Of a stretch of DNA of 64,000 bases, positions 1-11,178 are shown one piece after another. The position numbers and the translations under genes are program-made. Under the pieces are notes generated by a model that was given only the letters and a program-made list of their open reading frames with translations, was not told the origin of the DNA and ran no database searches. Each line of letters starts with the position of its first letter. Position 1 is the first letter of the stretch. Location of the stretch: NCBI GenBank assembly GCA_025890175.1, contig JANPYM010000003.1:352026-416025 (forward strand), read 5' to 3'. The DNA is from Ciborinia camelliae (Eukaryota > Ascomycota > Leotiomycetes > Helotiales > Sclerotiniaceae).

Positions 1-187
1 AAATTAAATATTATATTAATTTAAAAATCGTATAAAGATATATATAATTAATTAAAATATATAATTTTCAAATAAATACAATTGATTTGTAATTAAAATG
101 CAAATACTTTATTAACTAAGATATAGTTTTTAAACCTAATCACAATAAAATCACTGTTTCTAAACCTTTAGTAGCTTTGCTAAGGTA
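1..187. mobile_element. Right end of a RIP-decayed inverted-repeat element
   Basis: AT-rich sequence running off the window edge. Bases 97-187 align without gaps to 58020-58110, the right terminus of the inverted-repeat element at 57495-58110. Nearly all differences are transitions (C in the other copy, T here; G there, A here), the signature expected of RIP. The copy ends in the same terminal motif, CTAAGGTA. The left part of the element lies outside the window, so its size here is unknown. Confidence 0.7.
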
Positions 188-1601
188 TCTACTTATACCT
201 ATATACCTACTTATATCTACTTATACCTATATATTTACTTATACCTATTTATATCTATATACCCACTTATCCACTTACCCAGATTCCAGATTCCAGATTC
301 CAAAAACAAATTCCAGATTTCAAAAGCAAATCCCAAAAGCAAATCCCAAAAGCCAAAGTAAATCCCAAAAGCCAAAGCAAAAGCAAAGCAGCATAGATAA
401 TAGACCTAAACCTAGACCTCGCCATGCAGATGAACTTTCCCTTTCCCCTTCCCCTTCCCATTCCCCTTCCCTTTCCCTTTCCCTTTCCCTTCCCTACCCA
501 ACTTTTCAACATCAGAAGAGTCACCCCGAAGAGTCACCCCGAAGAGTCACCCCGAAGAGTCACCCAGAAGAGAGTTATCCAGAAGAGAGTCACCCAGAAG
601 AGAGTCACCCCGAAGAGAGTTACCCAGAAGAGAGTTACCAAGAAAAAAGGAAAAAAAAAAGAGAAGCTAAAGGATCATAGTCATATCATATCACATCACA
701 TCCAAAAAGTCACCAAAAAAGCCAAAAACAAAAAAACCAACATCTCATCGGGCATGGATTTAAAAAGGACCGTAATTTTCATTCGCTCTCCCTCTTCCCT
801 CTTCCCTCTTCCCTCTTCCCTATTCCCCATCTCCCTTCCACCTTCCCCCATCCTCCCCCCTTCCCCCCTTCCCCCCCTTCCCACCCTACGTCCAGAAAAA
901 GATCTCTCTCGCTCCTTTCCGCTCCGCTCCGCTCCGCTTCGCCAAAGGTTTTCATATGCAAAACATCACATCACAACACAATCCGCGATTTTGTATGAAT
1001 GCCTGCCTGCCTGCCTGCCACACCACACCACGCCACGCTACCATCGATGCTCTTCCTCAATCAAGACAAGGGGATGCCTATGCACAGCAAGAAAGCCAAT
1101 CCTTATGATGATGATCTTCTCCAGAAAGGTCGTCCATCCATCCATCCATCCATCCATCCATGCCATCGCACAATTCAAAATTCCATCCATCCATCCATTC
1201 ACCCATCCACCCTGACAAACTCCAGCGTCTGCGCCATTCCTAACACAAAAAAAATATATCACACACATCACACCCTCTCTAACGCCAGCCAGCCAATATC
1301 CATCGATTCCGGGTATGAAGTGAGGTTTCGTTTCCTCGAATGCCTTTGCCTACCTACCAGCCGTATCGGCCAAGGCAAGGCAAAGCTTAAATATCTTCGC
1401 TCAAAAAGGACTATCATAATAAATGTCACAAGTAAAGAACCAACAAAAGGAAGAAAGAAAAAAAAAGTAACAAATGAAAGAAAACCCAATGTCATAGTCA
1501 TCCCAGTGTACATCCAGTCTAAAGTAACCGTAATCCAATACCGAAATTTGTAACCAGATGTCTTGAAGTTTTATGCCCCTTTTTTATTCACAAGTTTTTG
1601 C
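188..1601. repeat. Gene-free simple-sequence region
   Basis: No credible gene. It holds TACTTATACCTA-type repeats (about 180-270), pyrimidine-only CCCTTT runs (about 430-497 and 780-895), a GAAGAGTCACCCC array (514-642, listed separately), CTGC repeats (about 1001-1018) and CATC repeats (about 1130-1207). Long open frames here are by-products of stop-free simple repeats. The CCCTTT runs are not the TTAGGG/CCCTAA telomere repeat of filamentous fungi. Confidence 0.7.
514..642. repeat. 13/15-bp minisatellite (GAAGAGTCACCCC family)
   Basis: About nine tandem units. The first four are 13-bp GAAGAGTCACCC(C/A). Later units are 15-bp GAAGAGAGT(C/T)A(C/T)CC(A/C), which carry an extra AG. The mixed unit length suggests expansion after a 2-bp insertion in one unit. 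Confidence 0.85.
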
Positions 1602-2748
1602 TTAATCTATTGTCATGCGATTGTTCTTCACTTTGGTATTGTTGAGATCTGGTAATTCGGTCATATGATCGGCTTTCTCCGCTTCACCACCAATCTTTCG
1701 TTTCCTCAAATGTGGCTTGAGACCTTTGTTGAAATTTGCCGTACACAATGAGGCGTTGGCGATTGTCGCGATAATCAGAATGATTGTGATGACGGCGAAA
1801 CTTGTCAAGTTTTTACGAACTGGCATATAGTCTGCAGCTTTGGCCGGTTGGTACATTCGAGCAAGTTTGAAGATAAAGTAGGCCAGGCCACAATGAAAGA
1901 TGAAAATTGCCGAGAGCATTCCTGGTTTATTTTCACCACGAGTCCAAAAGGCGGCCATGAACAGAATGAAGATGGTGACGGGAATGGCGGCGATTGTTAA
2001 ACCGAATTCAAAATCCTGTACACCAGTAACGATAACAAGAAATTGGACCGTGAATCCCAAGAAGAAGAAGAAATCAAACTTCAACAAGGCGATATAAATC
2101 TAAATTAATTAGTATTCATGCGATCACAGACGCGGAGACGGATTAACTTACTTGATAAGTCAGGAATCTGCGTTTCATTCGCAAATCAGCGCTGATGTGT
2201 TTGTAAATCGTCCAGGCAAATTCGTCGTAAAGTTTCCAAGCTATGAATGACATCAAGATGGTAAAGAAAGCGATAATACATGGAACGGCGACTAAAAGTC
2301 CTTGCACATCCGGCCAGACTGCCGCATGCGCATCCACATAACCACGGTCTCCCAATGATTCAATCGCATCTCGTATTTGATCGTATTGAATGGATGCGTA
2401 AATCAGCATTCCACCGTTGTACAGGCAAAGACCGATAACCTGAATTGTATTCTTAAGTCGTAATGAATCGTACACCAGGACAACTTGATACAGGAAACCA
2501 AAGATAAATAGGGTGAGGTAGGTTGGAATTGTTCGATCCAGGGCTATTTGTTCTTTGCCTTTGACCAAACTCATTTGAAATTTCGCAAAAACATATCTAG
2601 GGGTACATGTTAGTAAATGAATCCATCGAATGATGTTGCATCTTTTCCATCTTGTTCACACTTACGATTCAATTGCTAAAACCGCCGCGGCTTGCATAGT
2701 TGCGGCAATCATGAACGCCCATGTCCACGTTGTATTTGGGAGATACAT
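1602..2748 (-). CDS. UPF0658-family Golgi membrane protein
   Basis: Polytopic membrane protein of about 341 aa resembling the fungal UPF0658 Golgi apparatus membrane proteins (fission yeast C23H3.04 type), whose biochemical role is unknown. Three exons with matching phases: 2666-2748, 2152-2596 and 1602-2099, with GT-AG introns of 69 and 52 bp. At least six hydrophobic segments are visible, including one at the extreme N-terminus (TWTWAFMIAATMQAAAVLA) and one in KFDFFFFLGFTVQFLVIV. The C-terminus is polar and basic. The start is the only in-frame ATG. The same frame stays open upstream to about 2999, and the leader has almost no ATG (see findings), so a distant first exon cannot be excluded. 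Family call fairly sure, start less so. Confidence 0.75.
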
Positions 2749-4980
2749 CTTTTCTTTTTTATTCGCTGTTATGCCGTCGGGTCCAGATACGAGTCCTTCA
2801 CGATGAAAATAACCTCCAGCGTCTTGTTCATATGGTCCCTGACCAAGAGAAAGCAGGGACTTTCGGGAATCTTGTCTGAAAGCCAGGTCTGCGGTGTTTA
2901 AGGCTCCCTGATAGGAGCCAAAAGTAAATGATTTTAATCTGCCCAGGTGGCGTTGGACGAAGAAAGGGTTTGGATGGTTTGCGAAAAGGTGAATCGATCA
3001 ATGCACTCAAGGCGGGGGTTTCGGGAGAGAATATTGGATATTGATGCGGACGGGGAATCAGATGGATAGATACGTAATATGGATCAACGATGTTCTGTTG
3101 TGTTTCGGTGATTCGTTGTGTGTATAAACAAGGTGCGACCCAGTGGTGAAACGTTGTGAGTGTGGCGTTGATATCTTTAAAGAATTAGGTTTTGAAATGA
3201 GTAGGGGTTTTATAATAGGTCGCGGATGGAAAGGAAAATGTCGTGTGAGGATGCTATAAAGTGAAAGACGAACGAGTGTGATGAGGAGTTTGTTGGATAG
3301 ATTCGATAGGAGGTCAGGTCGAATAACGAAACGAAGGATGGATTCTCTTATGTTCCCTTAGGTATGGATTGATGGATTGATGGATGGATAGGTTCGCGGA
3401 AAGTCGGAAGGTTGACAATCTGATGAGGAGCGAATAAAAGGTTGGAGATAATTTGATAGAGAAGTGAGTGAGAGTGAGAGCGAGTGAGGGTGAGAGTCAG
3501 AGTGAGAGAGAGAGAGAGAGATAGGAGGAGATCTGAGACTCTGAGTGAGCGTGTGAGTGTGTATCAAATTGTTGTGTTGTGTTTGAGGAGTCGAGAAATC
3601 GAGGAGTTGAGGAGTTGAGGAATTGAAGGGATAAGGATGAGAATAGTATGTATGGACCGTGGACCAGCCAGTTAAACGGGTTATTTCTTTTTTAGCTTTC
3701 CAGGTTGTATTTTGTATGGGGTTTTTCCTTTTCGCTTTTCGCTTCCTATTTTATTACTCTGGACCTGGACTCCTGGACTGGTAGCCACGGACGGGTACAC
3801 ACACACACACGCACACACGCACTGTCTTGTATGATAAGTTGTCTCGATTGTCACACACAACTAATAACTGTCCACGGATAGGTAAGGTAGGTAACGTTAA
3901 TCACTTGGCCGTATCTTTTTTAGGTGCATGCTGCAGTAGGTAACCCACCCAGAGGTACAGTCGGTAGGCCTGGTAGGTACATATAATCAACCCCGTACTT
4001 CCAATTCCTATCGCTAAAATGATAAAATCCCTGGGTAAATGTGAAATTGTGAATGTTCCATAAGGCTGGGCAGCGTTGATCCCTGGGAAAAGGTTTCAAT
4101 ACAGTAGACACCACCATAATAATTGTAAAACGAATAGCAAATACTATACAAATTGATTTCTTATTAACATTATTGTAGAAGAGAAGAAATCAACTATCCT
4201 TCATCAGCCTCGAAGATTTGGCGTTGGCAATGAAGTCATCAATTTCATATCGTATATGTTGTATATTGATAGAATCATCATTATTAGAATGGAAAATGGG
4301 CGCAGTCAACAAACCTAGCGAGGCTCAGCAATAATCTGATATCCATATCATACTGTAGAAGAAATCGGATACAGCTACAGCTTCATACTGTATTACTTCG
4401 AAAGATGCGGCATGACCATTGATCATATGGTGGTGGCAGAGATACCTACCTATCAATACCTTAGCTGAATCGAAAATAATGAGGAGAAAACCAATCAACT
4501 TGATATCACTGGTCGGTCTACTGTTTGTTTCGCTGCATGATGCATAAGATGCATTATTATTACAGCCAAACTTAAATAATACGAAGTTCAAAGTTCGTAT
4601 ACGCTAAGCAGGAACAATCAAGTATGTTGTGTCACGTGTAATGTCCGTGATAAACTCAATGAATGAGATTTCCAAAAATCGAGAGATAAATTTGATTTTA
4701 CATATGATCAAGCTGATATATGAAAAGGGCATGCCTGCGTGATGATATTCCAAGAATAATGAATGAGTCTGGCTCAAAATATGTTTGGAAGGGGGGAGGA
4801 AGATCTACAACATAATAATATCATTTGTCTACTAGAACCATTTATCCATCTTGGCAGTGTTATATATAAAAATTTGTTTCAAAATGTCACACGATACGAA
4901 TCCAGTCACATCGATATGATACAAGGCAGGATAGTTGAGTGGGTGGCCGGATTTTAAATTGCCAAAATAGGTTCGGCCAA
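2749..4980. other. Leader/promoter region of the UPF0658 gene and intergenic DNA
   Basis: No gene recognised. On the minus strand 2832-3926 contains no ATG. It includes GA-rich repeats (about 3465-3525), a CA run (about 3798-3820) and several GGTAGGTA motifs (about 3885-3975). The small open frames in 4118-4957 show no similarity or codon pattern I recognise. Confidence 0.5.
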
Positions 4981-6885
4981 CATGCAGAACCGACGTACGA
5001 CTAATTCACGCCCACACACACCATCCATTCAAATCAAACTCTTCTTCAAGTCCCGACGCGAAGTCGAGATCCCAATGAAAAGAAAATATCCACGAGGGAG
5101 AAAGCAATCAAAAATTCCGCCGATCAGGTACCCGAAGGCAACTGAACGATTCTCGTCGCCCCGATGTGCAATGGAGGACTCGTATCGCAACGTCGCAATG
5201 CTTGATCTGCGAATATCGTTTCAACAAGGTAAGTATGAGGAGGAAAGGAAAAGAAGAGGAAGAGAGCAGAGGGAGGTCGTCGTTTTATATTCATGGTCAA
5301 AGGGATTTTGGCGCTAGGCGGAGAAAAAGGGGGCTGTGTATTGTTCCACCAACCAATATATTTTGCGAGGCACTTGTACGGATTGGGTATGAGATTGGGA
5401 ATGTGAATCCACTCTTTGAAATTCTATTACGAAAGGTAATCAAATTGGTCGTTAGACAGTAGCCACAGCTCCTTGAGTCCAGAGCCTGGGCCAAGGGTTT
5501 TCAAGAGCGCAATAGGAAGCTGCCTACTAATTAATACTGTAGATATCTTGATCGTCAGCCTCATTTGGGACAATCGAGGTGCTCACTCCTAATGCAGCAT
5601 AGGCAGTTGAATGGTGAAGTGTTTGTGAACCTTACCTGACACTCAAAATTCGCGTTTGAACCTGGAACGTGGTCCTGATTGCTAAAGCTGCATTAATGCC
5701 CAGCAAAGGTACCTAGGTAGGTAGCATCTTTGTGTATTAAGAATAATACCGGGCGCACAAATAGCATGCGAATAGGCTTTGTTGTGGCAACATCGAAATC
5801 CCGTCGACCTCTGCATTTTGATCGACCATTGATATCAACCTGAGGACACCGCCTCACTGATCAGCTACGATCATTTCGCCTGAAAATTACGATTCTTTCA
5901 AAGTTAACCAAAGGTCTAGACTCCAGCAGTTATATTGGGAATCTTATTGGCTTCCCAAATCACCAGACACACTTAACCTTAACCTTATTAAAACCCTCCA
6001 AGTTCCAACGATCAAATTTGATTTCATACCCGCAAACTGTTAACAGTTGAGATAATACCTAAGAAACGATCTTGTCTTTTTTAATACAGGAGGTATTTAA
6101 TATATATAATCTTATAAACAATCTGTCAATCCATTCGGAACATTCATTGATTGCATATCTATCTCCCCAAGACTTTCCAAATAATACTTCCTTCATTATA
6201 ACAATCTCTCAATCCATTATTCGGAACATTCATTGATTGCATATCTATCTCTCCAAGACTCTCCAAGACTCTCCAAATACTACCTTCATCATTTTCCAAA
6301 TGTGATCTAAACATTGAGATCTCATTATGAATAATCTCTCAATCCATCCGGAACATCAATTGATTATCTAACTCTTCAAAACTCTCCAAATACCCCCTCC
6401 ATAATTTTCAAATGCAATTTGAACATTGAGATCTCATTATAGTGACAAATTGTTTCCCCGGCTAGAATAATACACTAGTATGGACTCGCCAAAAAATCTC
6501 GAGAATAAGGAGTAAAAGCTGTTCGTAGAAGGAATGGAATAGTTGGTAAAAAAAAACGGTACTATAATTATATTGGAAGACAAGTTCTGACTGTACAGCG
6601 AAACAAAATTAACAGTAATGAAATTCTATTATGTACCAAGCCCATCATATTAAATCCGTAGCAAGCACAGTATAATATTCTTCTCCAAGGTCAACCTCCC
6701 TTCTCCCCTCAATTTCACCAGCCGGTCCAAGCTCCCTCCCCAAACTTTATCACCCCCAACCCCAATCGCAATCGCGTCAACCTCAAGCTAGCCGACCACT
6801 TATCACTATCCAACGCGCCTCCCCAAGCTTCCAATAAATAATCAAACCAGCCCCAAAATCTTCAATATTGTCGCAACCACACACA
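4981..6885. other. Intergenic region upstream of the PPP4R2 gene
   Basis: An open stretch from 4982 to about 5229 is followed by GTAAGT, but I find no partner exon and no known domain, so I do not call it a gene. A TACCTAGGTAGGTA palindrome-like motif lies near 5711. The rest is AT-rich with the repeat at 6120-6445. Confidence 0.4.
6120..6445. repeat. Three degenerate tandem copies of an 85-125-bp unit
   Basis: Units begin near 6120, 6203 and 6330 with AATCT(G/C)TCAATCCAT, continue through CGGAACATCAATTGATT-like and CTCCAAATAC-like blocks, and (copies 2 and 3) end in ACATTGAGATCTCATTAT. Copy 1 is shorter. No open reading frame is conserved, so this is non-coding minisatellite DNA ahead of the PPP4R2 gene. 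Confidence 0.75.
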
Positions 6886-8646
6886 ATGGATATCGATAAG
6901 GATAATGAGATATTGAGAACGCTCGCAGATGGTCAATCTATTGATTAGTATGTTTTGCGCATTCTGGTGATCTCCTGGGAAGTACGATGTGATGGATTTA
7001 TACTGATGTTTGGATTGTAGCTCGACATGGCCGAAGTTACTTGAGAGGTTGATGGTTAGGTTGGAAAAGGTATGGCTTGATATCAATTGATTGTAATGAT
7101 CCTACATGATGCGCAGATAACTAATTCGATACTCTAGATTGCCGTTACAGATTTCCAAATACCAAAACCTCCAACATATCCTCGCCCCTCCTCTCCTTCA
7201 CTCTCCCCCAAACGCGAGATCAATACTGAAACTCCATCTTCTTCTCCTCCATCCTCATTAAAAGCTCTTCCCCCAGTCTGCTACAGACAGCTTCTCGATA
7301 TACAAAATACATTGACCAAGACATTCCCAACTCACCCGCCCCATACAATTCAACGACTCTCCGAACTCCTCTTAAACCCCACCCAACACCACCGCTCTCT
7401 TCCCTCATACCTCCACGCCCTCGATCGAGTAATCCACGTCACCTCCCCCATAACCTCATTCCCCCTTCCGCCCGCCATTCCAGACCCAAGAGTTTCATCC
7501 TCGGTCCTCAGCAACGGAACCCCTCCTTCCATGGATCCCCTCAGCATTTCCTGGAGTAATCCCACATCCGGAGCCGGTTCTACAAATGGAGGACTAGGGA
7601 GCGATGAGGCATTAGGAGGCGCATTATTAACACCCATAAGTTGGTTAAATAAACGCGAATCGGGTCTTTCGCACGCCGGCTCAAATGGTTCGAATTCCGG
7701 AGGCGCATCTCCGCGCGGCGAACTACGAACCGAGAGTACTGAAACGATTGATGGACCGAATGGACCGGGTGGTATAGAAACGGTAACTATATCCGTGAAT
7801 GGGATTTCATCAATTGGCTCGCATGGAATGATGTCATTACTCTCTTCCCAAGGGCCTTCTAGTTCTGGAGGACCTTCTAGTTCTGGAGGACCTTCTAGTT
7901 CTGGAGATCAAGGTTTGAGAGCAGAAGGTGGAGTCACGCAAGGAGAATTGTTACGCCAGGAACAGAAGGCGGGCGTGGTGCCAGCATCGCAATTAAGAGT
8001 GATGCAAAGCCAGATTGATAGAGAAGAGGAGATGAGGAGAGGAGATGAAAGTGGGATGGGAGAAGATGATGAGATGCCTCATGCGAGGGGACCGGATGAA
8101 ATTGGAATGGAAGATATGGGGCCCCAGGAACGAGGAAAGGTACTGAAAACTGGGGGCAGGATTGATGTTGAGGCTGCCATTGGAAGGAGGCCAGATTTTA
8201 CAGATGGCAAGGAAGTCGAAGAAGAAAAGAAAAAAGAAGACGGGGAAGTAAGTGAGAAGGCGGGTGAAGATGCAGACGGAGATGCAGATATGAAAGTTGA
8301 GGAGGAGAGTGAAAGCGTAGAACTCACGGCGTCAAAGAGAGCGGCAGAGGAAGATATTGGTAGTGAAGCTGGGGAAAAAAGAGTCAAGGAGGAAATGCAT
8401 ATCGAATCTAAACCCGACTCGGAAGCGAAAGAAGGTATTGCTCAGGAGAAAGAAGAAGATGAAGAAAAAGAAGAAAAAAAGAAGACTGAAGATACGGATA
8501 TCACAATGGATACGGATATCAAGATGGAAATAGATACGAAGACGGAGACGGAGACGGAGACGGAAACTGGGATTGAAATTGAAATGAAGATGGAGGTCGA
8601 AGATGCAAATGAAAAGAAAGAAGATTCTGTTGAGGAGAAGATTTAG
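6886..8646 (+). CDS. Serine/threonine protein phosphatase 4 regulatory subunit 2 (PPP4R2/Psy4-like)
   Basis: Regulatory subunit of the PP4 phosphatase, which in other eukaryotes directs dephosphorylation in DNA-damage recovery and centrosome or spindle processes. Exons 6886-6947, 7021-7069 and 7138-8646 join in phase (introns 73 and 68 bp) to give 539 aa. The conserved PPP4R2 core lies in roughly residues 70-150 and includes the FPTHPPHTIQRLSELLLNPT stretch. The remainder is disordered: a GPSSSG triplicate encoded by an 18-bp tandem repeat (about 7855-7909), then a long acidic Lys/Glu tail with D-T-D-I/K-M-E repeats. Such a variable tail is usual in fungal members. Start chosen as the first ATG; exon 1 has no competing ATG upstream in frame. 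Confidence 0.85.
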
Positions 8647-9509
8647 CGATGTAGTAATGTATTGATGTATTGATGAGGAAGGGAATAAATAAATGCATGC
8701 CTCTTGGGTATCTTGAAGATACTGGGGAGGGGGAAAGAAGGAAGGAAGAATGAATGAAAGAAAGGATTGAGAATCAACGCGCGAGAGAGAGACAGAATAT
8801 CCATATTATGTATGGATGGAGAGAGAGAGAGAGGAGAGGAACGCATGTATGGAGAGCATGTATGAAGTGTGAGATGAGATAAGATACCAAGTTGATCTTG
8901 ACATTGATATTGATATTGATGTTGATCTTGTAGCTATTACTCCCACTACAATTATAATTACAATGGCATTTACAATGGCATTTACAATACCCCCCAATAT
9001 CAATAAGAATATTAATATGATAAATATGATATAACCGTTTCAGTTCAGTCCAGTCCAAGAGCGTTAGTTGAGTTGGATTGGTTGGTTGTGTTATGTTAGG
9101 TTTAGGTTAGGTTTAGATTAGATTATAGAATATTAATTATATAAAAAATAAAATAAAATGAAATGAAATGAAATATTAGATAGTATGTAGATAGGTAGAT
9201 AAATACCTAGATGTATAGGTGTATAGGTGTATAGGTGTATAGGTGTATAGGTGTATAGGTGTATAGGTAGGTGTATAGGTGTATAGGTGTAGAGATAGAT
9301 AGATTGCCCACCTGGGCAGTTGAAACTTTTCTTTTTTTTTCCTTTCCTTTCCTTTCCTTTCTCATATCATCCATCTATATCATCTTTACCTCTTCCCTTC
9401 ACCTCTCTTCACCTCTCTTTCCTCTCTTCACCTCTCTTTCCTCCCCCCTTTCATTTCACTCCCCCACCTCCCACCACCCACCATCATCGCCTCTCCCGCA
9501 GCCCCCTCC

Positions 9510-9514
<5 letters not shown>
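8647..9514. repeat. Intergenic simple repeats including GTGTATAG minisatellite
   Basis: 3' flank of the PPP4R2 gene. It contains ATTGATATTGATGTTGAT-like repeats (8900-8930), TTACAATGGCAT duplicates (about 8958-8985), a (GTGTATAG) array of about ten units (about 9210-9290) and a long pyrimidine tract (9330-9514). No gene seen. Confidence 0.7.
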
Positions 9515-9546
<32 letters not shown>

Positions 9547-11134
9547 CAAAGAGAGTTTTCATGTATTGCACTGTACTACTGCATCTAAATCAAATCATTA
9601 AATAAAATAAAATCATAAAATCATAAAATCAAGTTCTTGCAAATTTATATATATACCTATCTACCTATCTATGTTGATTGGATTGAATTGGATTGGATTG
9701 GATTGAATGGGATTGGATTATGTGACTCTTCTTTTCACCTACTCACTCACTTGCCTACCCACTGTCCCTCGCTATCGCATTTGATTTTTCAATTCCATTA
9801 TTTTGTAGATATTCATCCATTCATCCACCATCCATTTATTCATTCATTCATCCATTCATCCATTTATTCATCCATTCTACTATCTAATAGACAAACAAAC
9901 TAGACAAACAAACTAGTCCAAATAGTCCAAATAGACCATCAATGCTGACGAGCGGAGTATTTCCATCCCCATCTCCATCTCCATTTCAACGCTATTCCTC
10001 CCCCTTGCCCACCTGCACCCTATCAGAAGAGATGTAAACCTTGGGCTCGCGGTATATGTATGTATGCACCCTCCCAAAACGCCTCGTCATGTCATGTCAT
10101 GTCATGTAATGTCCTATCATGTCATGTCCGATAATGCTATGTATGACCCAATTCAAACCATTCCGCCCACCCCATCCATCCCATCCTAGCCATGCCATGC
10201 CATTCCACCCATCCCATCCCACCCCATCCCAACATCCCGATCCAAAACCAACGCCCAAAGATAAAATTGAAATATTCCTCGCAGATACCGATCCCACGCC
10301 CCACGCACCCTACGCACCCGCAATCTACAAATAAATCTGCCTCGCATCCTTGGGTAGACTTTCACTAGGACAATAGGGACATTTGAACCTGCCGCCCTTA
10401 CTCAACCGCTGCAGACTCTCCTTGGCAATGACATGGCCACACGGCATCATCATGGGGGGATTCGTGACACTCGTTTGTTCCTTGCTGACGGGACAGACGA
10501 AGATGGGATGGAAGATCATGCTCCGGGGCAATGCGATTTCCACGGGGAGTTCCGTGTCCGTGGTCCACTCGGTGCGTTTCTCCTTGACGATCGAGGCGAG
10601 TTTGATGAGGGTGGGAGGGCGATGGCCCCGGCGGTGGCGGCGAGGTAGAGGGGGGATTCGGCCGAGAGCCCGAGGCCCGAGCAGAATTCCCTCGTGAAGG
10701 AGTTGCCGACGTCGGTCCAGGAGGTCGACGTGTTGAACGTGAGGTTGTAGGGGGATTGTTGGAGGTTGGATTCGAATACCATGGCGGTGATGAGCTGTTG
10801 GATTTCGCGGAGGAAGCGGGTTTGGAATCGAGGGAAATTTATGCGTGCGTAGCGGAGGGCGCCTGGGAGGCTGTTGTTTTCATCGTCTGGAAGACCGTTG
10901 ACGGTTGGGCCGAGAAACAACCATATGAATTGAAGTTTGCTGAGTTCGAATTCGAGATTACTACCCCTAGTTTCGAGGTCTTCGCTGTGCATTTGTGCCC
11001 ATTCTATTGCTGGGTGAAGGTTTCGTTGTTTGAGTTGGTGTAATATATCATACATCTTCTTGAATTCACCTTGTAGCTTTTGTGCATCTTGAAATCCTGT
11101 TGGGTCGTTCAGGTCGCAAGTAGTAAAATTTAAC
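9515..11134. repeat. First copy of a ~1.62-kb direct duplication (probable assembly artefact)
   Basis: Begins with an A-run (9515-9545) and matches 11145-12768 essentially base for base. The offset is 1632 bp up to about 10617 and 1634 bp after it, because of a 3-G versus 5-G run. The copy stops abruptly at the N gap. It carries the 3' flank and the last part of the RMD5 gene. See findings for why this is read as a failed contig merge. Confidence 0.9.
10325..11134 (-). pseudogene. Truncated duplicate of RMD5 3' part (assembly duplicate)
   Basis: Same coding sequence as the C-terminal two thirds of the RMD5 gene at 11957-13419, from the CTLH region to the RING-like C-terminus and stop. It is cut at 11134 by the gap, with no 5' exons. 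Near 10613-10618 it has a G-run of 3 where 4 are needed to stay in frame, so CRA and RING parts fall in different frames. It should not be counted as a second gene. Confidence 0.85.
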
Positions 11135-11144
11135 NNNNNNNNNN
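11135..11144. other. Assembly gap (10 N)
   Basis: Ten Ns followed by a 33-base A-run (11145-11177). The fixed length suggests a placeholder between contigs. Confidence 0.98.

Positions 11145-11178
<34 letters not shown>

Noticed and set aside
430..497. Telomere repeat
   Set aside because: Runs are CCCTTT/CCCCTT, not the CCCTAA typical of filamentous ascomycetes, and lie inside ordinary sequence.
177..1553. Long plus-strand open frames of 167-263 codons
   Set aside because: They are built of GAAGAGTCACCC, CCCTTT and CATC repeats, with no domain, no splice logic and shifting composition.
4982..5462. Possible two-exon gene ending at a GTAAGT donor
   Set aside because: No acceptor with a continuing frame or known domain found; the CLICEYRF string alone is not enough for a zinc finger.
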